A DNA stretch of 64,000 bases from Callipepla californica brunnescens. Lineage: Eukaryota; Chordata; Aves; Galliformes; Odontophoridae. How positions within the stretch are numbered: position 1 is the stretch's first letter; each line of letters starts with the position of its first letter. Under the pieces are notes generated by a model. That model was not told where the DNA came from. It searched no databases and was given only the letters and a program-made list of their open reading frames with translations. Positions 47,898-59,739 of this stretch are shown here, piece by piece. Location of the stretch: NCBI GenBank assembly GCA_023055505.1, contig JALIRH010000013.1:1798001-1862000 (forward strand), written 5' to 3'. The position numbers and the translations under genes are program-made.

Positions 47898-50800
47898 ATC
47901 ACAGTATCACCTCTCATCACAATCACAACTGACTGATCTGCTCCATGCTAAGCCGGTTCCTTTATATTTTGCCAGCACTGATTGCCCACCCATTGCACTT
48001 CTGCAAGCAGCAGCAAGTTCCTCGCTCTTTAGCTTTTTACCTGCCCTAGCTTTTTGCTGCCACCTGGAGCACTTGACAGGTATTCTATCCCCAGCATCTG
48101 CTGTGATCCCTAGTTGAGATGAGGTGCAGCTTTGCAGGGGAAGGTGAGGGTTCTGTACTGCTGTACTATCAGCTCTTGTGTTTGAGGCAGAAAATGGTGA
48201 TGCCGAGGAGAAAAAGATTCCAATTTTATAAAGAATTAATTAGCCATTTGCTCTGGGCATTATGAGAGGTAACAAACAGCCCTAAAGTAGCAGGAACTTG
48301 GGAGGTGTGATGCAGTTCTTCCAAGAAGCCTTCCCATGCTGAAAAGCCACATTTACATTGTATCAAGCTTATGCAAGGGATTAATTTGGAAGCAGAGCTG
48401 AGCAGCTTGCAAACTTCCATCCTCAGGTCAGCTTGCTCTAGGTTCATGATGCAAATTGATAGGATAAAGCACTTCTATGCACTTTTTATGGGCTTTGCTC
48501 AGAAGGTGAAAAGGAAATCCTGCAGAGCACTAGAACTAATTTGCTGCAGTTTTATTCAGTTAATGGCAGAACAGTGCAGTAGTGCAGCTGACTACATAAA
48601 CCAGTGCAGCAGATTGCGTCTGTAAATAGATGTATGATGTGTACTGGATGACTAGTAGAGCAAATGCAGCTTTTGTCATGTCTCCATGAATTTTGCCAAG
48701 ACAATTTCCTCTCAATTGAAACCTAGCAGTTGACTCTGGACCAGTAGGAGGAATTGCTGTGTGGAAGTCCGGGCACCTTGCCTCCTGTGACAGCCAGGCA
48801 AGGCTCTGCTTTGCGAGGGAAGTCCCCTTGTTCATGATCCTGGCTCTTGCAGAGCTGACATGGCGGCTCCCAAAGCCTGAAATGCAGTGAGGAAGGTCTT
48901 AGTGTCTGTGCCAGAAGTGCTGTGGTGTGGGAGGTAGTGAGAGCTGTGGCTGATTCTCACGTGCATCCCTGGTACTGGGAAGCCAGTATAAGGCTGCTAT
49001 TTATTTGGTAAGTTTAATACTGGGGAATGGGCATGGAGGGGGACTGGAACTTGAGACTTCAGACCTATTCAACCAGCAGTATCTGCCATTTGCTACCATC
49101 CACCTGTAGTGATCGTAGGGATTTTTCTGGTCAGATCTTGAGTTGGTGAACATCAGGAACGCTATCGTCTGATTTTGCGTAGTCTGCTGTTTTCTTTGCA
49201 GTCTGTGCTTTGTCCTGCTTTGCTTTTCACCTCTTGTTTGCCCACAGAATTTTGCTAGGAGTGAGTTCTGAGGTCAGGATGCAGAGTATCTATGTGGTGG
49301 TACCTGGGAGAAGGGTTGGTGTGAGGCTGGAGGAAAAAAGGGAACTGAGTAAATGATGAAAGACTTAAGCTAATATGTAGACCTGATTTTTGTATGCCTT
49401 TGGGTACGTACATGTCTTTGTCTCAGCTCTGAGCACTTGGTTTGGGGATCTGCGTTCAGGCATGACTAATCTGCGTTTGTCTCCCTCTTCTCCCTCTCAC
49501 AAAGCGCTGTACCACTTGAAATGTTTATTTTTCTGTATTTGAAGAACATTCTTTTGTAGTCCAAATGCTTTTTCTCTTTTCTAGAACAATAGGTGGAAGC
49601 GTTTTTATTAATCTTTTTATTATTTACGCACTTCTATCTGCGTGCAATACACACTGAAGGCAAATGAATTGATTTTTTTGAGACCAGCTTGCTTTTTATC
49701 TTGCAGAAACGATGACTCATCAGAATCATCCAGCCCTCATCTGTATTCCTCCCCCAGCTAATAAGTTAAATGGGAGTTTTATGTTTGTGTTAAAAGGCAG
49801 CCTATGCTTACTTCACCAGGGAGCTTGTTTGAATGTTGAGTTCACAAGAAGAAGGCTCCTTGACAAAACAGAACTGCATTTTGAGGCATTCTCTTCTGCT
49901 CCCAGGGTTTCTAGCATTTACTGAAGCCTGTGATCATTTGTGAGTCCTTTTTCCAGTGCTTCATGCATTTAGAGTGTTTTGCCAATGCTTGTTAATTAAT
50001 GAGAGACAGAGACTTGTCCAATGGCCAGAGCTACAAGTGTCTTACTGCATGCTTCCAGCTAAGGCCGGGCTGTCTGCAGATTCCCATTAAAAGATCTTTG
50101 GAGGTTTTGCAGCACTTATATTCCCTCGAGCTCTCTGCAGCAGGCATCCTGCTGTGAACGGAGTTCCCAATAGAAGAAGCTGCAGAGGTGCAAGTGGTTG
50201 ATGGGGTCCATCAATTACTTTGGGCAGAGCAGGGAGGAAGAAGAGATTCCAGCATGACAGCAATGAAAGCTGGACTGTGTGCTGAAGTTCAATGCCTGGA
50301 TACTCTAGCGGGTGTTCTTGGCTTTCAGCCTCAGGATTTCGGTCGAGAGGAGAGCAGGCACCAAAACCTTAGGTGAAACACTTCTGAAAAAGAGTGACAT
50401 AACTGTGAATAGAATAATTAATATTACCTGTCAAACTGTGATGACACTCTTTCTTGCCTCCTTTGAGGATGACAGCATGTGGAGAAATGATGCAGGTGAC
50501 AGCAGGCTGATAGACCAGGAGAGGTCTCTGCTTTCTCTTGCAGAGAGAGCAGTCTTCAGTGGGCATGGTTTTGGAGCATTGTTTGGAGCACTGTTTAAGC
50601 CCAGACCTAAGTGTGCAGCAGGTCATTTTTTCCCAGGTGTATTCCCATTAGCTGCTATGAGCAGCTTTCCTGTGAGTTTCATCAGTGGTCTACTGACTGT
50701 GCGTGGACTAAACATTATAAATCATTCCAAAAGTGAGCACGAGGTAAACCAATTGCCATGATTTCCTAACCCTCTCTTACACTCTAAGTAATTTAAAAGT

Positions 50801-51559
50801 ACAATATAACGAAGAGGATGCATGTTCCCTAAAGCACCTCCTGCAGTGCCTATTTTGCAGTTTGGTGTTCCACGTAAATGCTATTAGTTTCCTCATTTAC
50901 TGGGACATGTTTGCTCGTTAAGATCTCTACAAAGTGGAAGGCCTGTTTGAATGCTGTAGGGGATGAGCATATTTATTACAAGCTGATAATCCTTGTAACT
51001 TGTTACATTAAAATATAAATGGATTACTGTATAGTCTGAGCATGGTGTAAGTGGTTAATAAACTGCAGAAATAAATGCACTGAAACTCAAAATAGTATTA
51101 TAATCCTCTACAGCAGAATCGCACCCCCGTTCATTTAAATGGTATTGTGACTGACTTTGTTCTAGTCCAACTTTGAGGCGATGTCTCCATGAAAATCTTA
51201 TGACTCGCCTTCCACAATGGCATCAAAGACAAAGGGAGAAAAACAGACTTGACAAAACGAGGTCAGTACATTAGCAAGAGCAGAGTGGGCTGAGCAGCTT
51301 TGTTTCCTGAATCAAAGCTTAATTTCAGGAGTGTTGCTGTGCTCCCGTTAGTGTGTCACTGCTGCCGTTCTCAGCAGCAAGGAACCAAAAAATGTCTCAG
51401 CAATGGGTAAGGGGCTGAAGGTCTTGACTGAAGCCTGCTGTCTCCTTTCAGAGAGTTTAAGGGTATGGCGATGCACGAGGCATCCCTTTGGGGTGGGGAG
51501 GGTGGGATGTCCTAGTCTCAGCTAGGACTGTAGCCAGCCCCTGTACTACTAGACAAGGA

Positions 51560-51822
51560 TCATAGAATCACCAGGGTTGGAAAAGGCCTCCAAGATCATT
51601 CAGTCTGACCATCCCCTTACCACTATTTCCTGCTAAACCACGTCCCTCAGTACAACATCTAAATATTTCTTGAACATCTCCAGGGACAGTGACTCCACTG
51701 CTCCCGGGCAGCCCATTCCAGTGCCCGACCACTCACTTTGGAGAACTTTTTCCTAACATCCAGCCTGAACCTCCCCCTGCAACTTGAGGCTGTTCCCTCT
51801 CTCCCTGTCACTATTTATCAGA
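51560..51822 (-). mobile_element. CR1 LINE, 3' fragment (reverse)
   Basis: ATCATAGAATCACCAGGGTT GGAAAAGGCCTCCAAGATCA, CCTCAGTACAACATCTAAAT, CCAGGGACAGTGACTCCACT and TTTTCCTAACATCCAGCCTG are in CR1 antisense order. It is the same subtype as the copy at 57672. Confidence 0.9.
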
Positions 51823-53460
51823 GCACAGTGCTTCTTTTGCTTGTGTTTTGTGCGAAGGTGGGATGCTGAGGGAGCTTGCTCTCTTCAGGAAGAAAGAAAT
51901 ACATTTTGTACTTCTTATGATTTTAATTAAATAGGCAGCAGTGGCACGGTGCCAGGGCTTCTCCTGGGACGTGCTGAGCAGAGAGGGAATGTGGATGTAG
52001 GAAGCTCATCCAGGTGTCTGTGTCCAAGAGCAACCTTGGTTTCAGCTGAATTAATATCTCAGTGCAAAGTGAATGACTTCTGTCACCTCGAGCTCTCCTG
52101 GGCAGGACTCTGAGCAGAGCAGGCTGACAGTGGTTCTGGTTTTTGGGATTTGAAATGGCCTTCTTGATTTTTGGCGTGGACAGAAGGTGATTGTGAAGCA
52201 CGCGGGAGGTCTTTAATCTTCCGGATTTACATTTTGTGGGATTACAGCTTTTCAGCTTTTTGTTTCATCTCAAACACTGGCAAGGCAAGCGGGTAAGGAA
52301 AGATGTGCTTGGAGCCTTTCGGTGCAGCTCTTCCCTGAACTCAGCCGAACCCCCTCCAACCCCATGGCCACAGCCCCCCCCATCTGCATTTCATAAGGGT
52401 ATTAGCGGTGTAATTAATAGGGGTTGTATAACAGTACCTAATTAAACTGTGATCATATCGTGTAAATTTAACTTGATTATCGTTAGCCTCGGTGAACTCT
52501 GCGGGGGATTAATCCCCACCATTCCATCAGCGCAGAGGGCAGCAGCGGCAGTCCTGCCCAGCAGCAGAACAGCAGCGTGCCGTGGTGCCCCACGCTCCAA
52601 ATCCCAGCAGCAAGCACAGCTCCAGCGGTGGGGGACTGCCTCGCAGCCACAGTCTCATCATTTTCCAAACGGTTAAAGGCCGTGGGATGCCAGCAGGCAC
52701 CCGTGGCATGGGTCTTACAGTCGCTGAAGAAGGAGTCCGTGAGAGGATTATGGCTTACGTAAGGGTTTGCTGCCTGCGCCAAAGCTGCAGCCCCTCGATG
52801 TCAGTGGGTGCCGTGCTGCGCCTGCCCGCAGTCAGTGGATGCAGGGATGGATGCAACAACAAAAAGCGACGGGGGGGGGAGGGTCTTTAAGATAAAACTT
52901 GAAACGTGGGACCCCCCAAAAGACTGGGGTACCCCTGGGGTTTTGTCTGTGGGCACAGAGCCAGGGCAGCAATCTGCCTTTTTTCCCCAGATTAAAACGC
53001 CGTGTGCTCCCCTGCTCTTGGACTTTTTTTTTTTTTTTTTCCCTGTGCTAAAACACCAAATGAGCCTTTGGTCAAACAATCTGTTTTCCCATGCCTAGCG
53101 CAGAGCACGGCTTTCGTCCTTCCTCCTCCCAACGCGTCGTCTGCCGCTAATAATAGTCGGATCAATGGGGCTGCCTCCTGCGTGCCTCAGTCTGACGGCA
53201 GCCCCGAAGACCCAGCTGACAGCAGGAAAAGGGCCGCAGCGCACATCGCTTTTTCCAAGTGTTCCGTGCTTAATTAAAAGCAAAGAGAAAGTTTTACTCT
53301 TGTTTGCATGAATGGTCACATCAAACAGTACAGGAAAATCTAGGCCAAGCTGCTCTCAGCAGCCGAAGGAACATTACACTATTGCACCGCATCCTTTCAT
53401 AGTAGTGATCTCTCTTAATAAATGTCAGGGACCTTTTGAACTTCCTTTGATCTGGGAGCA
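51823..53460. other. Noncoding sequence between CR1 and CpG-rich block
   Basis: No gene recognised. GC content rises after 52.3 kb. It includes the T17 tract at 53024 and short G-runs. Confidence 0.5.
53024..53040 (+). repeat. Poly-T tract (17)
   Basis: A pure T run flanked by GGAC and CCCTG. Not part of a recognised element. Confidence 0.9.
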
Positions 53461-53474
53461 TTGCCTTCTGCTGG
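53461..53474 (-). promoter_or_regulatory. CTCF-like site (reverse orientation)
   Basis: The minus-strand sequence CCAGCAGAAGGCAA matches the CTCF pattern at 12 of 14 positions. It lies at the left edge of the CpG-rich block at 53.5 kb. Confidence 0.3.
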
Positions 53475-53607
53475 TGGCCCGGAGCCCACCTCGCCTCGCC
53501 CCCGCCGGCCGTGGAGAAGATGCGTCTGCGTGGGATGGGGAGCGCGCATTATCCGCCAGTTCAAGTGCAGCGGGTGCATACTCGTTGCCTACAGAAATGG
53601 TGCCAGT

Positions 53608-53614
53608 TATATAA
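53608..53614 (+). promoter_or_regulatory. TATA-like box
   Basis: TATATAA within the palindrome GTTATATAAC, followed by a GC-rich stretch. It is positioned about 30 bp before a start that would lead into the donor at 53699. Confidence 0.35.
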
Positions 53615-53760
53615 CTCCCGCTGTGAGTAATAAGGTACAACTCTGTCCACTCGTCCGCAGGAGGTTTTGGAGGGCTCGGTGTTCCTGGCTGCTTGAAAGG
53701 TAAGTCGGCAATGCGTTTCTCGTTAGCGGTGTTTGCGCGTTGTGTCCGTAGTTACGCTGC

Positions 53761-55324
53761 TGAAAAGGTGCTCAGAAAATGAGAGGATTAAGCGTGCTTG
53801 CAGCACCTCGTGCAGGCACAGGCAGCGTGCTTCCAGTCGTCACTGGTTGTTCTGGGGCTCTGTGAGATAGCTCTGCAACTTGTTCGTTCTGCTTCTGGTT
53901 TCCTCAAACATGAGCACAATTAAGCTTAGCTGCTGCTTAATGGCTTTCCCTTAGATATTATAGTGGTAATAACGCATTTGGAGAGAAGGCTGTGCTCAGG
54001 CAGCAGAGTGCTTTACGTGCTACACTTCATGAAATGCTTTACAGGATGTTCATGTCGCTCGGAATGTGACTTGCTGCTGCTGGTTGCACTTGCAGAGCTG
54101 TGCCTTCCTGCAGTTCTGCTGTCACATCTGTCTGTCCAGGCAGCACTGCTGGAGCTGACCTGTGGCCACGAGCTGCCTGCCTGTGTGGGGCTGAGCTCAG
54201 GGTGCAGCAGGGCATGCAGGCATGCTGGCTCTGTAAGCACTGCGTGCAAGACGCTGACGATGTGGGGCTCCTGCACAAAGCCAGAAGGGCTGCACAGAGG
54301 CAGCAGGATTGCAGTGAGCTGCAAGCTCGGAAGGTTCAAGCAGTGGGACACAGCACCTACATGAGCAAGGGGACCTGGATTCATCCCAGAGAGCAGCGTG
54401 CCTGAATCCACAGCAGCCTCAGGCTGCAGGTTGGCATTGCAAGGGTGAGCGTTGTCCTGGAATGAACTGTGCAGCAGAACAATGTGTTAGATACAGCCCG
54501 TGCTCTCCTGGGACTCTGAGTCTCTGATGCTCAATTTGTAGATTCCCGTTTTTGTCACCCTCCAAAAGCTACTTGATGTCTCTGCTCCTGTCACTTCAGC
54601 TTGTGCATTTGTTCCTCGCAACGTACAGCTGGAGCAGCAAACTGGAGGGGCCCACGTCCTATTTCATCATTGTTCTCCTCTCTGTGGCCGTGTGCCTGCT
54701 GGCCTTACAGAGCAGGCCAGGCCCTGCTGGGTGCGAGGACACAAGCCGTGTGCTCACCCTCACTCTGAGGGTGCAAATAGCCTGGGGTGGGGTGTCCCCT
54801 GCCCCAGGGAGGATGGAAGCTGGGTGGCAGTCACCATACCTGAGAGCACAGTATGTTTCACTATTTCTGTTACTCAGGACGTGCTCATGAGATCACAGCT
54901 CAGGTTTCTGTGGTGCACTGAGCAGCACGGGCAGCATAGAAGGCCAAGGAGGGAGCACGTGCGTGCAGTGCATCGGGTCTCCCTTCGGGGTCCAGCGGGG
55001 CCCTGCTGCTTGAGCAGAAATAGATGGCAAATTTGAAACTGTGACAAGTGTTCAGGTTTAAAGTTTTGTCTCTAGCTGGTCAGCTCCCAGCTGATCCTAG
55101 CCACAGGTGAACAGAAGACTTTCAGACCCCTGCTTGGGGAGGAGACCAGGCAGACTGCTCATGGTTCTCCAGCAGCAGGAGGCAGGCTGAGCCTGCTGGG
55201 GTTCCCTTTCACATGCTCGCTGCACGCTGTTGGCCTCAGCTGTTGCCCAGCAGTAGCAGTAGGGCATTTCACTGCAGGGTTGAGTGTGCTCAGGCAAGAA
55301 TTTTCAGAGGAACTCATCTGTTTA
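53761..55324. other. Noncoding unique sequence
   Basis: No gene recognised. Open frames on both strands at 53963-54411 (about 130 codons) mirror each other and look like chance in CTG/CAG-rich DNA. Confidence 0.5.
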
Positions 55325-55604
55325 CATGGATTGATAGTGATAAGACAAGGGGGAATGGTTTTAAACTAAGACAGAGGAGATTCAGGTTGGATGTTAGGAG
55401 GAAGTTTTTCACTCAGAGAGGGTGGTGGTGCACTGGAACAGGTTGCCCAGAGAGGTTGTGGCTGCCCCATCCCTGGAGGCACTCAAGGCAAGGCTGGATG
55501 TGGCTCTGGGCAGCCTGGTGTAGTGGTTGGTGACCCTACCCATGGCCAGGGGGTTGGAACGAGATGATCTTTGAGGTCCTTTTCAACCCAGGCCATTGTA
55601 TGCA
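55325..55604 (+). mobile_element. CR1 LINE, 3' fragment
   Basis: GATAGTGATAAGACAAGGGG, GGATGTTAGGAGGAAGTTTT, GGAACAGGTTGCCCAGAGAG, GGCAGCCTGG and GGTCCTTTTCAACCCAGGCC are in CR1 order. It shares an identical 35-nt end segment with the copy at 39240-39591. Confidence 0.92.
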
Positions 55605-56450
55605 TTGACACACTGAGACTGACTGGGAGATACCCGGGGAAGGCTTTAGCTCCCCCAGTGGTCTTGGTTTCTTCCACTTCTATTTTCTCCGAGCAAAATA
55701 ATTTCAGCTGGTTCAAGCCCATCCACTCACTGCTTCCCGGGTGGGGCACAAAGGAGCAAAAGCATCATAGGACTGGCCAGGAGACCAAGCAAACACAAGT
55801 CTCTATTCACAGAAATTATTATAATAAGTGAAAGAAGTGGGCAACCCCAGCTGGGAACTTAAACACAGCGGCCAAGAGTTAGCCACCCCGCGAGGTCTGC
55901 CCCCCTCTGACGCCTGGGGGGAACCTCTGCTGTGAGGGCAGCAAGGAGTGCTGTGTCTGGTCAGCCTGCACATAGTGCTCTGCCCGGGGGAACGGGGCAG
56001 CCTGGCAAAGAGCCACTGCTGGACCCTGCCCTTGTGCTGAACAGATTTCTTTATGCACATGCCCATGTTTAATTAGCATTATGAAACAGTAATAAAAAAT
56101 TGAAAATGTCATTGCAATGTTGTGCAGGGCTAGGACTTGCAATTCAACTGCAAGCCTGCTGTCAGCAAAGGTTTGTCTAAGCCCCACTGTGAGACATTTG
56201 TTGTCTTCCCTGAGCAGGCTGACCTTGCTCACGACATTTGGCACTGCCTTTGCCATGTGTGTTCAGGTCAGCATCCTTCCTGAGCCTGTCTGGTGGGGGA
56301 AACCTAGCCTGGTTGGAACTCTCAACAGCTGGATCAGTGTTTGGGAGCATCACCGCCAGCCTGATGGTGCTTCAGGAACTCAGCTCCAGAGGACAGTTCC
56401 TGGACTTGTTCTTTTATTTATTATGTGCTTGTAGAATGAATTGAAGCACT
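55605..56450. other. GC-rich block of unknown origin
   Basis: Composition changes from AT-poor, CpG-bearing sequence (CACCCCGCGAGGTCTGCCCC) to AT-rich near 56060-56110 with AATAAAA-type sequence. It follows a CR1 end directly. The shape would fit a degraded LTR or another repeat, but I cannot see terminal TG...CA inverted repeats or a target-site duplication, so I leave it unnamed. Confidence 0.25.
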
Positions 56451-57671
56451 GCCTAGCATCCAGATTAGCAGAACATTGAAACAGAGGTGGTTAACACTCA
56501 GCCCTAAGAACTTGTGCTGTTAACCCAGACTCAAGTGAAAGCATTGGTGATAAAAGCAGGGGGATGGGATGGGCCCTGATCGTATCAGCTGTGCAGAGAG
56601 GAGGTTTCGGATAATGGGAGGTATCTGCATGTTTCCTGTTGAAACCTTGACATTTGAATTGCGTGCTCTTCATGCCACCCTCTGTAGCCCTGCTGCCCAT
56701 TCATTGAATTTGAGAACTGTAAATGTCTGTGCATGTTGATTGCTGCAAGGGGTTGGGGGGTGGAGAAAAGTCCTTGAGAAGTTTTGGGGCCAGGCAATGT
56801 AAAACAGTGTCGTGTAAGGGAGAGAGTGATTTGAAGAATAGCTCTGGGGAAAGAGAGTCACTTGCTGAGAGCTGAGGGGCCACAGGGAGAGGAGCAGCAG
56901 CCAGACCAGGGCTGTGGGAGCATTTCTGTGATGAACCGGTTGTGATGTGCCACCAGGGGGTCCCACACAAGTGACAAGTCCCCAGGACTGAAGGGGGCAC
57001 ATCCCCCACCCATGGGCCTCCCTTGTCACATCACCCCATGGTAGCTGCCAAAGCCATCAGCACCCATCATCAGCTTCACCAACCCGAAGCTGCCTGAGGC
57101 ACTTTGTGGTGCAGTGTCTATCCCTGTGCCTGCTGATCTCTCAAGGTATTAAAACGGGCTGAAAACCTACTGCCTATTTGCTGCAGCTTGGAGATGGTTT
57201 AGAGCTGGGTTGGACTGATGGCTCATCCATATCTTGTAATTCAAGTTCTTCAGAATGGGATTATGAGTAGTTGTTCACCCCCTGCTTCTTCTGGGAATGG
57301 CTGAGCCCCAAGGTTGCTCTGCGCTGCAGCCGGAGGAGCTCTCAGCAGGCAAATGTCTGCAGTGGGATGGGAGCCAGAGAGTGCTCCAGCTCCAGAAAAT
57401 CAGGAATTCCCTTTGGGAAGCAGATGTAAGAAGAGCGCAGGGATCTCCAACAAAATATAAGACCACGTTAATATAATGTAAATAATCGGGTGTTCATCCA
57501 TTTCAGCTCTTGGAAGATTTCCCAGGATGTCTTTCAAGAGCTCCTTGTTAAATAGTGGGAAGTTCTTTCCCCACAGGTAGGTGTTAACATAAAAACATCT
57601 CATTTCCTTCACTTGAAGAAATTACTACAGAATTGCAGGGTCTGGAGATTACTATGAAGGCTTTTGGGAAA
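56451..57671. other. Noncoding unique sequence
   Basis: No gene seen. One CTCF-like site at 56950. Confidence 0.5.
56950..56963 (+). promoter_or_regulatory. CTCF-like site
   Basis: CCACCAGGGGGTCC contains the full CCACCAGGGGG core; the last positions deviate (12 of 14). Confidence 0.4.
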
Positions 57672-57978
57672 TCAGAGAATCATGGAATCACCAACGTTGG
57701 GAAAGACCTCCAAGGCCATCCAGTCCAACTGCCCAACTAACACCACCACTTCCCAACTAAACCTTGTCCCTCAGTACAACATCTACACATTTTTTGAACT
57801 CTTCCAGCATCAGTGACTCCACCACCCCCAGGGCACCCCATTCCAGCTCCTGACCACTCTCTGGGAGAAGAAATTTTTCCTCACATCCAACCTGAATCTC
57901 CCCTGTGAGGCCATTCCCTCTAATCCTGTCACTAGTTATCCAGGAGAAGAGGCTGACCCCTACCTCATCCCACCCCTG
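57672..57978 (-). mobile_element. CR1 LINE, 3' fragment (reverse)
   Basis: CAGAGAATCATGGAATCACC AACGTTGGGAAAGACCTCCA, CCTCAGTACAACATCTACAC, CAGTGACTCCACCACCCCCA, then GAGAAGAGGCTGACCCCTAC. CR1 antisense order throughout. Confidence 0.9.
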
Positions 57979-58315
57979 GTCCTTCTGTGCTGCCTTACTG
58001 TAGATATACTACATCTACAGCCCAGACTGGAGAAATGACAGGTGTAGCTGCAGTTCTGTCTAAACCTTTATGTCATCAGCAGCTGGATCTTTCTATTCTT
58101 TAAATCATACTTTTAAAAATACTGTCTTGATTAAGGATAATGTTGTTTGCCTCAAACTGAGTGACTCCACCATTATTTTCTAGTTCAAGTGTTTTGTTGC
58201 AGAAATCAATATGTATCTATTTATTACAGTTTTTATAGGATTCGGTGTCTTTTGGTCTATAGACTCTAGAACTGGAGCAAGCAAATCATAGAGTTTAGTT
58301 AGGAAACAAATGATA

Positions 58316-58545
58316 GAGTGGCTTAGGTTGAAGGTGACCCAGTCACCCAGCACGTCAAGCTGCCCAGGATCTCATGCAACCTGGCCTTGAATGCCTGCAG
58401 AGATGGGGCAGTATGGTTCTTATGTGCTCACTTCACAAGCCTGACGTGTCCCTCTGGATGACATTCCGTCCTTCCGTTATTTCAGCTGCATCACTCAGCT
58501 TGGTGGTATCAGCAAACTTGCTGAGGGTGCACTTAATTGCTTCCA
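58316..58545 (-). mobile_element. CR1 LINE, degraded fragment (reverse)
   Basis: The start resembles the inverted CR1 3' end (AGAGTGGCTTAGGTTGAAGG). It then switches to antisense reverse-transcriptase sequence (CTCAGCTTGGTGGTATCAGC, AAACTTGCTGAGGGTGCACT). An internal segment is missing and divergence is high. The right edge is approximate. Confidence 0.7.
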
Positions 58546-59739
58546 TGCTTAGCCATCCTCTGGTATGCCAATCCATTGAATCTATTTGCTGTTCTGACCT
58601 CATCTTGGCAGGAATTTGAGTTTCCATGGTGGCTGAACAGGACATCCCCTGCCCAAAAGTCTGCTTTTAACTATGTGGAAAATATTTTGCTGGACTGCGT
58701 GTTTATTAATAAGCTGATTTTTGTAAGGAGATGGAGCACCGTGTCTGAGCTTTTGTGGCAGGGCTAGCTAATGACACTGGACAGCAAGCAACTGTCACTT
58801 TTGCTAAACCTGTCATATTGCAGATAAGCTGATTACAGCATACAGTTAGGGTGGGCAGAATGTCAGCCTAATCCACCTTACAGCTCTACCCAAAGTCAAA
58901 TCTTGAGTCTGCTGTCCTAAACTTCATGGTTGACCCCCAGAAACTGTTGTCTCAGAGGCACAACGAGAGCTAAGGAGCAGAACAGTCATCAGCTTTGCTG
59001 AATAAACTCCATCAGTGTGTTTGCTTGAAGGCTTGTAGACCCTCAGCCCCAAGCAATGATAAAATAGGATTTGTAAGGAACAGAAGTAACACAGGATTTG
59101 TCTGAAAGCATGTATTTGTACACTGCTTGAAAATGTGGCACAGTACATTTTCAAGGCACCTGAGGGGCTGAAACAAAGTCCTGTATAGAAATCACAAAAG
59201 CTTTGAGGTTCGGCTGGTACTGTATGGTTTTGCCAAGGCACACAGCAGGTCCTTGAGTCTGAGTAGATTAATAATTTCACAGATGGAGATACTGCTTAAC
59301 GTTAAACTAAGTCAGCTGCTGAATCAGCTCCTTGATCTCTGGCAACCTTTGTGCTACAGCAGTGTTTGTACATGTATACATCAGATGCTAGATATGATTT
59401 CCTCAGCTGATGCTGTGACATAGGAGGCACAGTGGCTCAGCTTTATGGACGATGACACTCAGCACTCAATGCTGTGAATGGATTCTTCTTCACAGATCTT
59501 CATATCCATTTGTAACTAATTTTCCTCAATTTAGTAGAGTTTAAGAATATTTTTGTTGTCTTACTCTTGAACTGTCCTGTTGTCTGTGCATTGCCCAACA
59601 TGCACGCAGTGTTTGCATATAATACTGTCTTTCCTGCAGATATCCAATCTCCATGTGAGATGAGAATGCTGTGTTAAGCTGAGACAGTAGATGGCATGTA
59701 GAGTTTGAGGGCTGTTGATCACAGAGTACTGTCTCACAG
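58546..59739. other. Noncoding sequence between CR1 copies
   Basis: No gene seen. The frame at 58924-59280 (minus, 118 codons) has no recognisable features. One CTCF-like site at 59684. Confidence 0.5.
59684..59697 (+). promoter_or_regulatory. CTCF-like site
   Basis: ACAGTAGATGGCAT matches CCASYAGRKGGCRS at 12 of 14 positions. It lies just upstream of the long CR1 copy. Confidence 0.3.

Larger units (their letters stand above)
43706..51559. other. Downstream region of VMA21, CR1-free
   Basis: CpG-poor unique sequence with no recognisable repeats. The first 2-5 kb may be the long VMA21 3' UTR. A 149-codon frame at 50312-50761 has no recognisable homology. Confidence 0.5.
53461..53760 (+). 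promoter_or_regulatory. CpG-rich promoter-like block downstream of VMA21
   Basis: CpG-rich sequence (CTCGCCTCGCCCCCGCCGGC, GGGAGCGCGCATTATCCGCC) contains a TATA-like box at 53608-53614 and, about 85 bp later, a consensus splice donor AAAG|GTAAGT at 53699/53700. This is the order expected for a promoter with a short first exon. No conserved coding frame is seen, so a noncoding transcript is more likely than a protein gene. Confidence 0.4.
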
